A stretch of 39,027 bases of DNA from NCBI RefSeq assembly GCF_010091945.1, contig NZ_WVIE01000035.1:1-39027 (forward strand), in the 5' to 3' direction. Of this stretch, positions 9,528 through 17,555 are shown one piece after another. Both the position numbers and the translations under genes were made by a program. Within the stretch, counting starts at the first letter, position 1. The number at the start of each line of letters is the position of its first letter. This DNA comes from Myxacorys almedinensis A (lineage in GTDB: Bacteria > Cyanobacteriota > Cyanobacteriia > Leptolyngbyales > Leptolyngbyaceae). The notes beneath the pieces are model-generated. The model was not told the DNA's origin, ran no database searches, and was given only the letters and a program-made list of their open reading frames with translations.

Positions 9528-9704
9528 GGAATCCGGCGGCTTAGATTAGCGGTGGCGGTGGATGCTTCGCACAGGAAGCGCTCAAGAGACGAAAACGTTC
9601 GTACTCCTTGCTTAGAGTGCCCTGGAAGGGTAGTAGATGCGCTATGGTGAATTCCGACGGTTGTGTTGGGGTTGCCGCGGGTGCAATCGAGGGAGGGTGC
9701 GTTG

Positions 9705-10823
9705 GTGGATTTATATCAAGCCGTGGTGCGTCCAGTTTTGTTTTCGGCAATCCACGCTGATCCCGAATGGTTGGCTCAGCAGACGCTGCGATCGCTCAGT
9801 TGGCTCGATCAAGACCCTGCCGTTGCCAAGCGGTGGCTGCGATCGCGCTTGGATCGGCTCTACGGGTTTAGCCATGCTCGCCTGGGGCAAACGCTCTGGG
9901 GGCGGTCGTTTGCCAATCCCATCGGTTTGGCGGCAGGGTTTGATAAAGATGGCATTGCTGCCAATGTGTGGTCTCACTTTGGGTTTGGCTTTGCCGAAGT
10001 GGGCACCGTTACGCTCCATGCTCAACCCGGAAACCCTCAACCTCGGCTGTTTCGCCTGCCTGTCGATCGCGCGGCGCTAAATCGCATGGGCTTTAATAAC
10101 CAAGGGGCAGCAGCCCTAGCAGAACGATTGACCCTCCGCACCAGCGCATTTCCCATCGGGATCAATTTAGGCAAGTCAAAGATGACGCCGTTAGAAGACG
10201 CGGCAGCCGACTATAGCGGGAGTTTTCGGCAGCTAAAAGACCTGGGCGATTATTTTGTTGTGAATGTCAGTTCTCCGAACACACCGGGGCTGCGATCGCT
10301 GCAAGCCACCGATCAGCTAGAACCGATTTTGGCTGCCTTGCAGCAAGAAAATAGCGCTGGAAAACCGCTTTTGATCAAAATTGCACCCGACTTAGAGTGG
10401 GACGACATTGCTGCCGTCGTGACGTTGGCTCAGCGCTATCATCTCTCAGGCATCATCGCCACCAACACCACCATTCGCCGAGATGGGCTAAAAACCCGTG
10501 CGATCGCAGCCACAGGCAAGCCCGTCACCGAAGAAGCAGGCGGCATTAGCGGTGCGCCCCTAAGAACGCGATCCACCGAGGTGATTCATTTCGTCTACCA
10601 ACACACCAAGGGAACGCTGCCCATCATTGGAGTGGGAGGAGTGTTTACCCCAGAGGATGCTTGGGAAAAAATTGCCGCAGGGGCAACGCTGGTTCAAGTC
10701 TACACAGGCTGGATCTATGAAGGGCCAGGCATGGTGCGTCGCATTCTTCAAGGGCTATTGCAGAAGTTAGACCAGCAGGGCATGACGTCGATCAGCGAAG
10801 CGATCGGGTTAGCTCATCATTGA
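9705..10823 (+). CDS. pyrD: Dihydroorotate dehydrogenase (quinone), class 2
   Basis: PyrD oxidises dihydroorotate to orotate in pyrimidine synthesis, passing electrons to membrane quinone. The class 2 features are visible: an N-terminal helical extension for membrane association ([12 protein letters not shown]), [13 protein letters not shown], the active-site segment [15 protein letters not shown] with its catalytic Ser, LIKIAPDL, the FMN-site TNTT, and [13 protein letters not shown] near the end. The frame is open from 9663, but the strong Shine-Dalgarno GGGAGGG (9691-9697) sits 7 nt before GTG 9705, and translation from there starts exactly at the conserved helix; TTG 9702 is the other option. 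The product is 372 aa. Its last codons lie in the repeat shared with the convergent holB. Confidence 0.95.
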   Translation: MDLYQAVVRPVLFSAIHADPEWLAQQTLRSLSWLDQDPAVAKRWLRSRLDRLYGFSHARLGQTLWGRSFANPIGLAAGFDKDGIAANVWSHFGFGFAEVGTVTLHAQPGNPQPRLFRLPVDRAALNRMGFNNQGAAALAERLTLRTSAFPIGINLGKSKMTPLEDAAADYSGSFRQLKDLGDYFVVNVSSPNTPGLRSLQATDQLEPILAALQQENSAGKPLLIKIAPDLEWDDIAAVVTLAQRYHLSGIIATNTTIRRDGLKTRAIAATGKPVTEEAGGISGAPLRTRSTEVIHFVYQHTKGTLPIIGVGGVFTPEDAWEKIAAGATLVQVYTGWIYEGPGMVRRILQGLLQKLDQQGMTSISEAIGLAHH

Positions 10824-10890
10824 TTAACTAGCTCATCCATTAATTAGCTCATCATTGACACTATTGATTAACCCATCATCGACACTAGCG
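10809..10890. repeat. Imperfect ~15-nt repeats spanning the convergent 3' ends of pyrD and holB
   Basis: TTAGCTCATCATTGA occurs at 10809-10823 and again, identically, at 10844-10858, with a diverged copy CTAGCTCATCCATTAA between them (10828-10843). ATTGATTAACCCATCATCGACACTA (as two parts, 10864-10888) continues the pattern in weaker form. The pyrD stop codon (10821-10823) is inside the first copy, and the holB stop (10868-10870) and last codons are inside the last one. Confidence 0.65.
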
Positions 10891-11812
10891 TAACTTCCCA
10901 CACAAGCTGCGGCTGGACGTACGCCAGCAAATATTTTCTCGTATCTTCGAGCAACTGGAGCGCGGTTGCACTGCCCGTCTGCGACCAATACACCTGCTGA
11001 AGATAATCGACTAGCCACAGTTGCGCGTCGCTGTCTAGGGTCTTGGCGATCGTCCGCGCTAGTTCCAATGCTCCTCGTAGCGAAGAGGGTAATGTCTTTG
11101 CCGACTCTAGCACCGCCGCCGGAATCGTTTGGAGTTGATGCCAATGCGCGATCGCGGCTCCTGGACTGCCCTGAGCCAGTGCCAAAATCTGCGGCTGAGA
11201 TAAAATTTCGGCTTGCCCCACCTGCCGGAGCACCTGCATCATTGCCACGCCATCTAGCCGGTAAAACGGGATGCGCTGGCAGCGAGACACCAAGGTTGGC
11301 AGCAGCGCTTCCCCTTGAGGAGCCAGCAGAATAATTGTTGCTTTTCCCGGTTCTTCCAAGGTCTTGAGCAGGGCATTGGCGGCTGCTTCGGGCATGGTTT
11401 CGGCAGCCTCGATCACAACCACCGATCGCGGTGCTTCCATCGGAGGACGACCGAGAAACTGAGTAATCTCTCGAATCTGCTCTAAGCGCACCATGGGCGG
11501 CGTTTTGCGCTTGAGACCGGCGGCGTCTGCCTCGCTCGCAGAGAACCGCTTGCCCTGATGAACATAGATCGGCTCGACCCAGAGCAAATCTGGATGGTTG
11601 CGGCTCGCAATGCGGTGAGGGAGAGATGGCGCGATCGCAAGGCGCGGAGACTGAGAGAGCAGCAGGGTAAGGAAACACTCCGCCGCGAGGCGTTTCCCAA
11701 TGCCCGGAGACCCGGCAAACAGGTAGGCAGGCGCAACGCGATCGCGGGCGATCGCTTGCATCAATAGCTCGACGGCTTGGGGTTGTCCGATCAGGGGCGC
11801 AAAGACAAACAT
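10868..11812 (-). CDS. holB: DNA polymerase III subunit delta'
   Basis: Delta' is part of the clamp-loader that places the sliding clamp on DNA. The AAA+ fold is visible in FAPLIGQPQAVELLMQAI, the P-loop-like GSPGIGKR, SVVVIEAAETMPEAAANALL, KTLEEPGKATIILL and the clamp-loader SRC motif in TLVSRCQRIPF. The zinc-binding cysteine cluster of many DnaX and delta' proteins is absent, which is tolerated in delta'. The frame extends to a TTG at 11860 overlapping the tmk stop, but the first 16 residues look unrelated and ATG 11812 gives the usual start just before the conserved FAPLIGQ. The product is 314 aa. It follows tmk on the same strand, a common tmk-holB pairing. Confidence 0.92.
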   Translation of the reverse strand: MFVFAPLIGQPQAVELLMQAIARDRVAPAYLFAGSPGIGKRLAAECFLTLLLSQSPRLAIAPSLPHRIASRNHPDLLWVEPIYVHQGKRFSASEADAAGLKRKTPPMVRLEQIREITQFLGRPPMEAPRSVVVIEAAETMPEAAANALLKTLEEPGKATIILLAPQGEALLPTLVSRCQRIPFYRLDGVAMMQVLRQVGQAEILSQPQILALAQGSPGAAIAHWHQLQTIPAAVLESAKTLPSSLRGALELARTIAKTLDSDAQLWLVDYLQQVYWSQTGSATALQLLEDTRKYLLAYVQPQLVWEVTLVSMMG

Positions 11813-11856
11813 AGAGGCATAAGGGCATGAAGCGTATTTCAGTGTAGCGCTATGGG

Positions 11857-12621
11857 TCAAACTTCATAACTAGCAAGGTTAAACCATTGGCTCAAAGACT
11901 CGCTTAGAACGATTTCAATCCGTTCAGCCACCTGTAGTTCGCTGCCGCTCGCATCAACTCGGACAAAGCGCTGAGGCTCTGTTTGGGCGAGGTGAGCAAA
12001 TCCGTGCCGCACCCGTCGATGGAAGTCAACATCCGCTTGCTCAATGCGATCGCCGATAGGTGAGCTTCCTTGGGAATCGCCGATAGGTGAGCTTCCTTGG
12101 GAATCGCCGATAGGTGAGCTTCCTTGGGAATCGCCTTTTCCCCGTTGCTGCATTCTCGCCAAGCCTGTCTCTACGTCTAGATCAAGCCAAAGGGTCAGAT
12201 CGCTTTGCAATCCCTGCGTAGCAATTTGGTTTAGATGCCCAATCAGGGTGAAATCCAATCCTCGACCGTAGCCTTGGTAGGCAATCGTTGAATCGGTGTA
12301 GCGATCGCACAAAATCAAATCATTTGCTGCTAAATGAGGTCGCAAGAATCCCTCAACATGCTGAGCGCGATCGGCAGCATACAGTAACAATTCCGCCCGA
12401 TCGTGAATCGCTTCAGACGCAGGATTTAGCAACAATTGCCGAATGGTCGTTCCGAGGGTTGTGCCACCTGGTTCGCGAGTGAGAATTAAATCTTTGATCA
12501 CCCCTCGCTTTTGCAGCGCTGGCAGCCATCGACTATTTGAAAGCCACTGCCGCGATCGCGCCAACTGCGTAGTCTTACCACAGCCTTCAGTCCCTTCAAA
12601 AACAATCAGTTTTCCGGTCAT
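11857..12621 (-). CDS. tmk: Thymidylate kinase with a tandem-repeat insertion
   Basis: Tmk phosphorylates dTMP to dTDP in the cytoplasm. The P-loop EGTEGCGKTTQ, the LTREPGGT segment and LCDRYTDSTIAYQGYGRG are all present. The family is usually 205-215 aa; this one is 254 aa. Part of the excess is three exact tandem copies of GDSQGSSPI between ARMQQRGK and DRIEQADVDFHRRV, which is the lid region that closes over the nucleotide. The reading frame is kept, and the residues before and after the insert are well conserved, so the enzyme may still work with a longer flexible lid. The remaining extra residues lie near the N-terminus around LSNSRWLPALQKRG. The stop overlaps a possible TTG of holB. Confidence 0.93.
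   Translation of the reverse strand: MTGKLIVFEGTEGCGKTTQLARSRQWLSNSRWLPALQKRGVIKDLILTREPGGTTLGTTIRQLLLNPASEAIHDRAELLLYAADRAQHVEGFLRPHLAANDLILCDRYTDSTIAYQGYGRGLDFTLIGHLNQIATQGLQSDLTLWLDLDVETGLARMQQRGKGDSQGSSPIGDSQGSSPIGDSQGSSPIGDRIEQADVDFHRRVRHGFAHLAQTEPQRFVRVDASGSELQVAERIEIVLSESLSQWFNLASYEV
12051..12135. repeat. 27-bp tandem repeat, three exact copies plus a 4-nt start of a fourth
   Basis: Exact copies occupy 12051-12077, 12078-12104 and 12105-12131, each beginning CGCCGATAGGTGAGC and ending TCCTTGGGAAT; CGCC at 12132-12135 begins another. The period is a multiple of three and the array is in frame inside tmk, where it encodes GDSQGSSPI three times on the minus strand. Confidence 0.95.
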
Positions 12622-12727
12622 GGGAAATGCTCAACAAACCTTCAAGAAAATATCCCACATAATTAGGAATTCGGTATAAAGGTCGTAGGATTTGTGCTGA
12701 TCGCTCACCGCAACTGTCCTTATTCTC

Positions 12728-12756
12728 TTCGCAGAGTGTCTATAGACACGTATGAT
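12728..12756 (+). promoter_or_regulatory. Promoter with a perfect 14-bp palindrome in its spacer
   Basis: TTCGCA (12728-12733, four of six matches to TTGACA) and TATGAT (12751-12756, five of six to TATAAT) are separated by exactly 17 nt. The spacer contains the perfect palindrome GTGTCTATAGACAC (12736-12749). A regulator dimer bound there would lie between the two polymerase boxes. The predicted transcript start, near 12762, is downstream of the first 22 codons of the open frame, so translation would begin at ATG 12790. Confidence 0.5.
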
Positions 12757-12789
12757 GAAGATTCCGTTATTGCACGCTTGGGATTAGCT

Positions 12790-13134
12790 ATGGCTCGTTA
12801 TACTTGTCTCTTCACGCTTGGCGCTTCACTAGAAAACCTCATCCCGTTAATCAACGAGACCCTCCAGTCGTGCAATCTCAACGTCATCTATTTCAATGCC
12901 GATTACATTATGGCAAAAGAGATTCCTGGGAAGGTGCCTTTTCCTAAGCTGGTCACGGTTGAAGTGCTCGTCGATCGCACAACCGCAACTGGCGAAGAAG
13001 TAAAAGTTAATTTAGTCAGCAAAAACGAAGAGTTACCGCTTCAGACCGATAATCACTGCTATCAGGTGTTTGACGTTATCACAAAGGCAATTAGCGAAGA
13101 TAAAAATTGGCGGCTCATTGAAACGGTGCGGTAA
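12790..13134 (+). CDS. Conserved small cyanobacterial protein of unknown function
   Basis: The 114-aa product starts MARYTCLFTLGASLENL. It is a compact soluble alpha/beta protein with no signal peptide, membrane segment or cysteine pair motif, and with a balanced, well-structured composition (YFNADYIMAKEIPGK, PKLVTVEVLVDRT, CYQVFDVITKAI). I do not recognise a characterised family, though I believe orthologues occur among cyanobacteria. The frame is open from 12694, but the extra 32 residues would span the promoter and palindrome described separately, so ATG 12790 is preferred. It is divergent from tmk and convergent with the FHA gene; the 246 bp up to 13380 hold nothing I can name. Confidence 0.75.
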   Translation: MARYTCLFTLGASLENLIPLINETLQSCNLNVIYFNADYIMAKEIPGKVPFPKLVTVEVLVDRTTATGEEVKVNLVSKNEELPLQTDNHCYQVFDVITKAISEDKNWRLIETVR

Positions 13135-13380
13135 GTTGGTAGCGCTTCAACCGTCAGGATGCTTTTCTTAATCATCCAGGGGTTGGCAACGATGACCCTC
13201 TGGTTTGATCTGATGAGATGATTGGATTGATTGACCGTCAAGTGCGATCGCTAGGTGGTGAGGCAGTCTAAACTTTGCAATTTGAAACCCTTGGAGCGTT
13301 GCCACCCGCTACTCCAGAGTAATGTATCGGATCGTTGGCGTTATTGCCCACATCAACAGGACTTGCCCAGATTCAAGCCC

Positions 13381-13803
13381 TCAATCCTCTGGATCACCCA
13401 CCATATTGGGGCTAATCAGGGTGATGTCAAACTCATCGGGGGGAACCGTCAGCACCGCATCCCGCTTTAGCAGATAGTAAATCGCTCGGACTTGTGGTCC
13501 AAACACCACTTCATCTTCATTTCGCAGGTCATATTGCTGAAGCTTGCGACCATTGATTAATAGCCCATTTGCACTGGGTTTGCCTTTGAGGTTGCCGTCT
13601 ACGATTCGGTAATAGTAAGTACCATTTTCGTTGGGCAATTGCAATAACGTGGCATGACGACGAGACACAAACTGTGACACCAATCGAATGTCGCACTTTG
13701 GATCTCGCCCAATCGAATACACCGGGGCGTCTAAGACAAACTCTCGGCGTCCTTTATCGTCTTCGATGATTAAAAGATGATTTTGATGGGGTTCTGAGGG
13801 CAT
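13381..13803 (-). CDS. FHA domain protein
   Basis: The 140-aa protein is essentially one forkhead-associated domain, a phosphothreonine-binding module of signalling proteins. The family signature is complete: YSIGRDPKCDIRL (Gly-Arg of strand 3), VSRRHA (the Ser and His that contact the phosphopeptide), and then SANGLLINGRKL, with the conserved Asn-Gly turn. A short C-terminal tail (about 115-140) is acidic and could itself be phosphorylated, but that is speculation. There is no kinase or phosphatase gene next to it, so the partner is unknown. It stands alone between a convergent neighbour and the copper ATPase, which lies upstream on the same strand, 310 bp away. Confidence 0.92.
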   Translation of the reverse strand: MPSEPHQNHLLIIEDDKGRREFVLDAPVYSIGRDPKCDIRLVSQFVSRRHATLLQLPNENGTYYYRIVDGNLKGKPSANGLLINGRKLQQYDLRNEDEVVFGPQVRAIYYLLKRDAVLTVPPDEFDITLISPNMVGDPED

Positions 13804-14113
13804 TGAAACTCAATTAGGGGTGATGAGTGACGGCAAGGAGAATCTGCAACCTACCTAAGTAAAATACCCGATTACAAGTTGAAGGATTCGGTACTTTTCC
13901 AAGAAACCTTATCAAGACACTTCTTCTCCTGCATGACCGAATGCATCCTAACAGAGTTTCAGAGGTTGGCGCACGTCCATTGTTAAGCTTGTTAACAGTA
14001 GATTTTTGTTGATCTAACTTTCTAAGTTTCAGAAGTTGGTGCACATCTGTTGGCGCGCATCTGTTGGGATTGATCAACCCTTGTCAACCGCTGTCAATGG
14101 CGTATGCCAAGGG
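13804..14113. other. 310-bp gap with a 22-nt imperfect direct repeat
   Basis: No convincing gene is present. GTTTCAGAGGTTGGCGCACG (13956-13975, extending to 13977) recurs as GTTTCAGAAGTTGGTGCACA (14026-14045, extending to 14047), 19 of 22 positions matching and 70 bp apart. Part of the unit, TTGGCGCGCATCTGTTGG, follows once more from 14050. The open frame through this gap on the minus strand reads as repetitive low-quality protein and is not called. Confidence 0.5.
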
Positions 14114-16501
14114 TTAGCCTTGGGAGGAAGAAAAAGAGTGTCTGAGCAACAGAGAATTGCTGACTACACTAACGGAGCTAAATGCCATTAAAGCACCTGC
14201 GGCGGCAGGACTGAGCAAAAGCCCCAGGGAGGGAAGAAGCACACCTGCTGCGATCGGGATGCCTAGCAAATTATAGGCAAATGCCCAAAATAAGTTCTGG
14301 CGAATTTTACGAAACGTCGCACGGCTGAGGCGAATCGATTCCACCACATCAGATAAGCGATCGCGCATCAAAACAATTCCAGCCGTCTCGATTGCCACCT
14401 CAGTTCCAGATTTTAGCGCGATGCCGATATCCGCTTGAGCCAGGGCAGGCGCATCGTTGATGCCGTCCCCAACCATGGCAACACACTGCCCCTGGGCTTG
14501 CAGTTGGGCAATTTTAGCCGCTTTGCCCTGGGGCAAAACCTCTGCTAGCACCGAGTCAATGCCCACTTCTGCCGCGATCGCATGGGCGGTGGCGTGGCGA
14601 TCACCCGTCAGCAAGACGACCCGAAGCCCCATGCCTTTCAGCGTAGCGACGGTGGCTTTGGCATCTGCTCTCAGCACGTCTGTCACCGCCAGCAGACCCA
14701 CCAGCGATGACGCCAGCGCCACGTAGACCACCGTTTTTCCTTGAGCCGCCAAATCCGCCGCTTGAGCATGAACGGTCTGCTCTATCTTCACCTGATGCTG
14801 CTCCAGCCAAGCCGCAGTCCCCAACAGCACGGGCTGATAGGTGCCTTCCCACAACACGTTGGCAGAGACGCCAAACCCGGCTTCGGTATAAAAATCTTGA
14901 GCCGCCAGTTCCGGTACTGCTTGCTGACGGGCGGCTTGGGTGATGGCTTGCGCCAATGGGTGACGTGTGCCCCTTTCCACCGAGGCTGCAAGCTGGAGCA
15001 AGGGAACACCGGTTTGAACCACCAACGAGTCGGTCACGATGGGTTGCCCGGCGGTTAAGGTGCCGGTCTTGTCAAAGACAATCGTATCGAGGTGATGAAC
15101 TTGCTCTAAAACATCTCCCCCGCGAATCAGCAAGCCCCGCTCGGCTCCGATGCCTGAGCCAACGAGAATGGCGGTGGGAGTGGCAAGCCCAAGAGCACAG
15201 GGACAGGCAATCACCAGCACCGCGATCGCGAGTTTTAAGCTCAGAAGTTGGGACGATGAGTGTGGCTCGGCGCTATGCATCATGGCGTGTTCTGCGCCCA
15301 ATAAGGCATAGTTGGACTGCATCACCACCTCTGCCCAGACATGAGTGCCGATCAAAAACCAAAAGCAGAACGTCAGGGTGGCGATCGCCATGACGCCGTA
15401 GGTAAAGTAGCCTGCGACCGTATCGGCAAGGGTTTGAATCGGGGCTTTACGGGCTTGTGCCGCTTCTACCAAGCCGATGATCTGGGCGAGGGTGGTGTCT
15501 TGTCCGATCCGGGTGACCCGCAGCGCGATCGCACCCGACTGATTTAGGGTTCCGGCTGCCACATCGTCTCCAGGCTGCTTTTGAACGGGAAGCGGTTCCC
15601 CCGTGAGCATCGATTCGTCCACCGTGGTCTGCCCTGCCACCACTTCGCCATCAACGGGTATTTTCTCCCCAGGCAACACTTGGAGCCATTCTCCCAGCCG
15701 CACCTCTGCGATCGGAACATCGATCGGGGCTTGGGTAGCTCCGGCTCCTTGCTCAATTCGTCTTGCCGATTGAGGCTGCAACGCAAACAAAGCGTGCAGG
15801 GCAGATGCGGCGCGCCCTCGTGCCCGTTGTTCTAGGGTTCGTCCCAACAAAATGAAGCCAACGAGCATCACGGGTTCATCAAAAAAGCACTCCCATCCCA
15901 ATTGGGGGAATAGTAGCGCGACTAAGCTGGCGGCAAAGGCGCTGATCGTGCCCAGGCTCACCAGCGTATTCATGTTGGGCGCGTTGCGGCGCAATCCTCG
16001 CCAACCGTCTACCACCATCGACCGTCCGGGGAACAGGAGGGCTGCCGCCGCTAAGCCGCAGTGAAACCAAATATTGCTCAGTCCCGGAATGACCACTCCA
16101 GTGAACTGATTGAGATGCCCGATGGTGGAGAGGACGAGCAGCAGAATCGCGATCGCCAGCCGTTGATTTTGCTGCTGATGCTCCTGGGATCGCCGCTCAG
16201 CTAAGTCCACAAATTCTGGCTGACCTGCTGACGATCTTGGCTGGCTCGGAAATCCAGATTCTGTCAACCTCTCCGCAAGACTAGCCGGATCGACACTCGG
16301 TTCACAGGCAACCGTCGCCAGTTCTGTAACTAAATTGACGGTTGCGCTCAGCACACCAGGATATTGCGTCAATTGCTGTTCAACCGCGCTCACGCATCCT
16401 GCACATTTCATTCCGGTCACATCTAGGGTGATGGTTTCGGGTTTGGAGGTCTCCTCGGTTGCGATCGACAAGAGGTTCTCAGGCAAAATATCAGGCTCCA
16501 C
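14114..16501 (-). CDS. ctaA: Copper-transporting P1B-type ATPase (CtaA/PacS-like)
   Basis: This membrane ATPase moves monovalent copper. It has an N-terminal heavy-metal-associated domain with MKCAGC (Cys33, Cys36), the transmembrane CPC metal site in [12 protein letters not shown], the phosphorylation motif DKTGTL, the actuator motif TGEP, the HP locus in RHPLAQAI, and [16 protein letters not shown] in the hinge region. The length of 795 aa and eight predicted helices fit P1B ATPases. In cyanobacteria CtaA imports copper towards the cytosol and PacS loads the thylakoid. The MKCAGC form of the metal site is, as I recall, the CtaA one, so the symbol is given with moderate confidence. The start is a GTG without a clear Shine-Dalgarno. 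The gene diverges from the coiled-coil gene at 16770. Confidence 0.9.
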   Translation of the reverse strand: MEPDILPENLLSIATEETSKPETITLDVTGMKCAGCVSAVEQQLTQYPGVLSATVNLVTELATVACEPSVDPASLAERLTESGFPSQPRSSAGQPEFVDLAERRSQEHQQQNQRLAIAILLLVLSTIGHLNQFTGVVIPGLSNIWFHCGLAAAALLFPGRSMVVDGWRGLRRNAPNMNTLVSLGTISAFAASLVALLFPQLGWECFFDEPVMLVGFILLGRTLEQRARGRAASALHALFALQPQSARRIEQGAGATQAPIDVPIAEVRLGEWLQVLPGEKIPVDGEVVAGQTTVDESMLTGEPLPVQKQPGDDVAAGTLNQSGAIALRVTRIGQDTTLAQIIGLVEAAQARKAPIQTLADTVAGYFTYGVMAIATLTFCFWFLIGTHVWAEVVMQSNYALLGAEHAMMHSAEPHSSSQLLSLKLAIAVLVIACPCALGLATPTAILVGSGIGAERGLLIRGGDVLEQVHHLDTIVFDKTGTLTAGQPIVTDSLVVQTGVPLLQLAASVERGTRHPLAQAITQAARQQAVPELAAQDFYTEAGFGVSANVLWEGTYQPVLLGTAAWLEQHQVKIEQTVHAQAADLAAQGKTVVYVALASSLVGLLAVTDVLRADAKATVATLKGMGLRVVLLTGDRHATAHAIAAEVGIDSVLAEVLPQGKAAKIAQLQAQGQCVAMVGDGINDAPALAQADIGIALKSGTEVAIETAGIVLMRDRLSDVVESIRLSRATFRKIRQNLFWAFAYNLLGIPIAAGVLLPSLGLLLSPAAAGALMAFSSVSVVSNSLLLRHSFSSSQG

Positions 16502-16653
16502 ACAAGCGTCTATCTTGAGCGTAGATGATGTTTTGCCAAATTAACGTGCGATCGCTAACTTTTCTAGATCGCGATCGTTCAGTGTAAATCGTAAAATCGG
16601 TAAAAGTTGAAACGTTTGCTTAGCATTTTTGAAACTTTATACTTATGGCTTGA

Positions 16654-16667
16654 ATGATGCGAATCAT
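16654..16667. promoter_or_regulatory. Small inverted repeat between ctaA-like gene and the 16770 gene
   Basis: ATGAT (16654-16658) and ATCAT (16663-16667) form an inverted repeat around four bases, in the 268-bp divergent intergenic region. A second inverted repeat, CAGTC-TTCTA-GACTG, lies nearby at about 16701-16715. Either could be an operator for one of the two flanking genes; no known metal-regulator box is matched well. Confidence 0.25.
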
Positions 16668-16769
16668 GAGTTGACAGAGGAACTTCAGCCGAGTTCACCA
16701 GTCAGTCTTCTAGACTGTGTAAGAGCAGAATTAGACTAAGTAAAACTACTACCGTTCGGGGTACAACGT

Positions 16770-17546
16770 ATGTCGTCTATGCGAAGAGGGGATCGAAGAA
16801 ATGAATCTGACGACAATGCCATGAATCACCCTCGTTCCCGGCAATCAGAACCTGCTTCTCCCCACGCGGATAGGCAAGTTCTAGCGACGGTACGCGCACA
16901 GCGAAACGAAGCACAGGTCGAGCGAGACAACTGGCAAAAAGTTGCCCAGGAAAAAGAACAGCAAGCAGAACAGACGCACCATCTGTATTTAGAAGAACAA
17001 CAGAAATATCAAACAGCCCTGACGCTCTATCAAGAGGAGCAAACTCAGTCAAGGTCATATCTGATGCAGTTTGAAGAAGCTCAGACGCAAGCCACATCCT
17101 ACTTGACGCTGTATCAAGACACCCAAACACAAGCGCAGTCTTACCTGACGCTGTATGAAACCGAGAAGGCACGAGGCGATGAGTTGTCCATTACATTTAA
17201 GGAAGTTGAAACTCAGCGCGATCGCTACTTGACGTTGTATACCGAGTCTCAAGATCAACTTAAGGTTGAACGGCGCTCTAAAGCTGGCATCAAGGGCTGG
17301 GAAACGCGACGCAAGCGGGAAAATCAACAGTTGAAGCAAGAGATTTTAGAGATGACTGTTTTGCTCCGAGATTCTCTAGATCGAAAAGAGGAGGCAGTCG
17401 ATAATTTGTACGTTTTGGCGGATCGGATGGATCGCATTCAGCAGCTTGTTGATTCGGTCGATGAGGATTCTACGACAAATCCGATAGGTGTCGTTCAGAA
17501 ACTCCAGCGTATATGGCAGATGGTCAAGGAAATTCTTGCAGAGTAA
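16770..17546 (+). CDS. Unknown helical protein with seven 14-residue repeats
   Basis: The function is not recognised. The 258-aa product is highly charged, Gln/Glu-rich and probably cytoplasmic. Residues 68-165 are seven consecutive 14-residue repeats without gaps: one diverged copy at 68, then 82, 96, 110, 124, 138 and 152. The clearest unit is SYLTLYQDTQTQAQ, and the consensus is x-Y-L-T-L-Y-x-x-x-Q-T-Q-x-x. Fourteen residues equal two heptads, so a long helix is likely, but the hydrophobic residues cluster in the first half of each unit, unlike an ordinary leucine coiled coil. A basic segment follows (RRSKAGIKGWETRRKREN, 168-185), which could bind nucleic acid, and then a second helical region (186-258). 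The next gene starts 9 bp later. Confidence 0.85.
   Translation: MSSMRRGDRRNESDDNAMNHPRSRQSEPASPHADRQVLATVRAQRNEAQVERDNWQKVAQEKEQQAEQTHHLYLEEQQKYQTALTLYQEEQTQSRSYLMQFEEAQTQATSYLTLYQDTQTQAQSYLTLYETEKARGDELSITFKEVETQRDRYLTLYTESQDQLKVERRSKAGIKGWETRRKRENQQLKQEILEMTVLLRDSLDRKEEAVDNLYVLADRMDRIQQLVDSVDEDSTTNPIGVVQKLQRIWQMVKEILAE
16971..17264 (+). repeat. 42-nt coding repeat, seven copies
   Basis: The DNA counterpart of the 14-residue protein repeats. Copies start at 16971, 17013, 17055, 17097, 17139, 17181 and 17223. Adjacent copies share stretches such as TACTTGACGCTGTATCAAGA and TACCTGACGCTGTATGAAAC, while the outer copies have diverged at synonymous and non-synonymous sites, which suggests old duplication followed by selection on the protein. 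Confidence 0.8.
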
Positions 17547-17555
17547 GAGGGATGG

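Noticed and set aside
10833-11828. 331-codon open frame on the minus strand
   Set aside because: It lies almost wholly within holB in another frame. Its product is Arg/Ser/Ala-rich with no family features, whereas the holB frame shows clear clamp-loader motifs.
12051-12135. 27-bp repeats considered as a CRISPR array
   Set aside because: The copies are directly adjacent with no spacers and lie inside the tmk reading frame.
12694-12789. Upstream extension of the 12790 gene
   Set aside because: It would place the start codon before the predicted promoter and palindrome, and the extra residues do not look conserved.
13814-14077. 87-codon open frame on the minus strand
   Set aside because: It is made partly of the direct repeats in this gap and reads as low-complexity sequence with no domain.
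16971-17264. Periodic repeats considered as a CRISPR-like or satellite array
   Set aside because: The 42-nt units have no spacers, keep an open frame throughout, and vary in ways that preserve the protein pattern.
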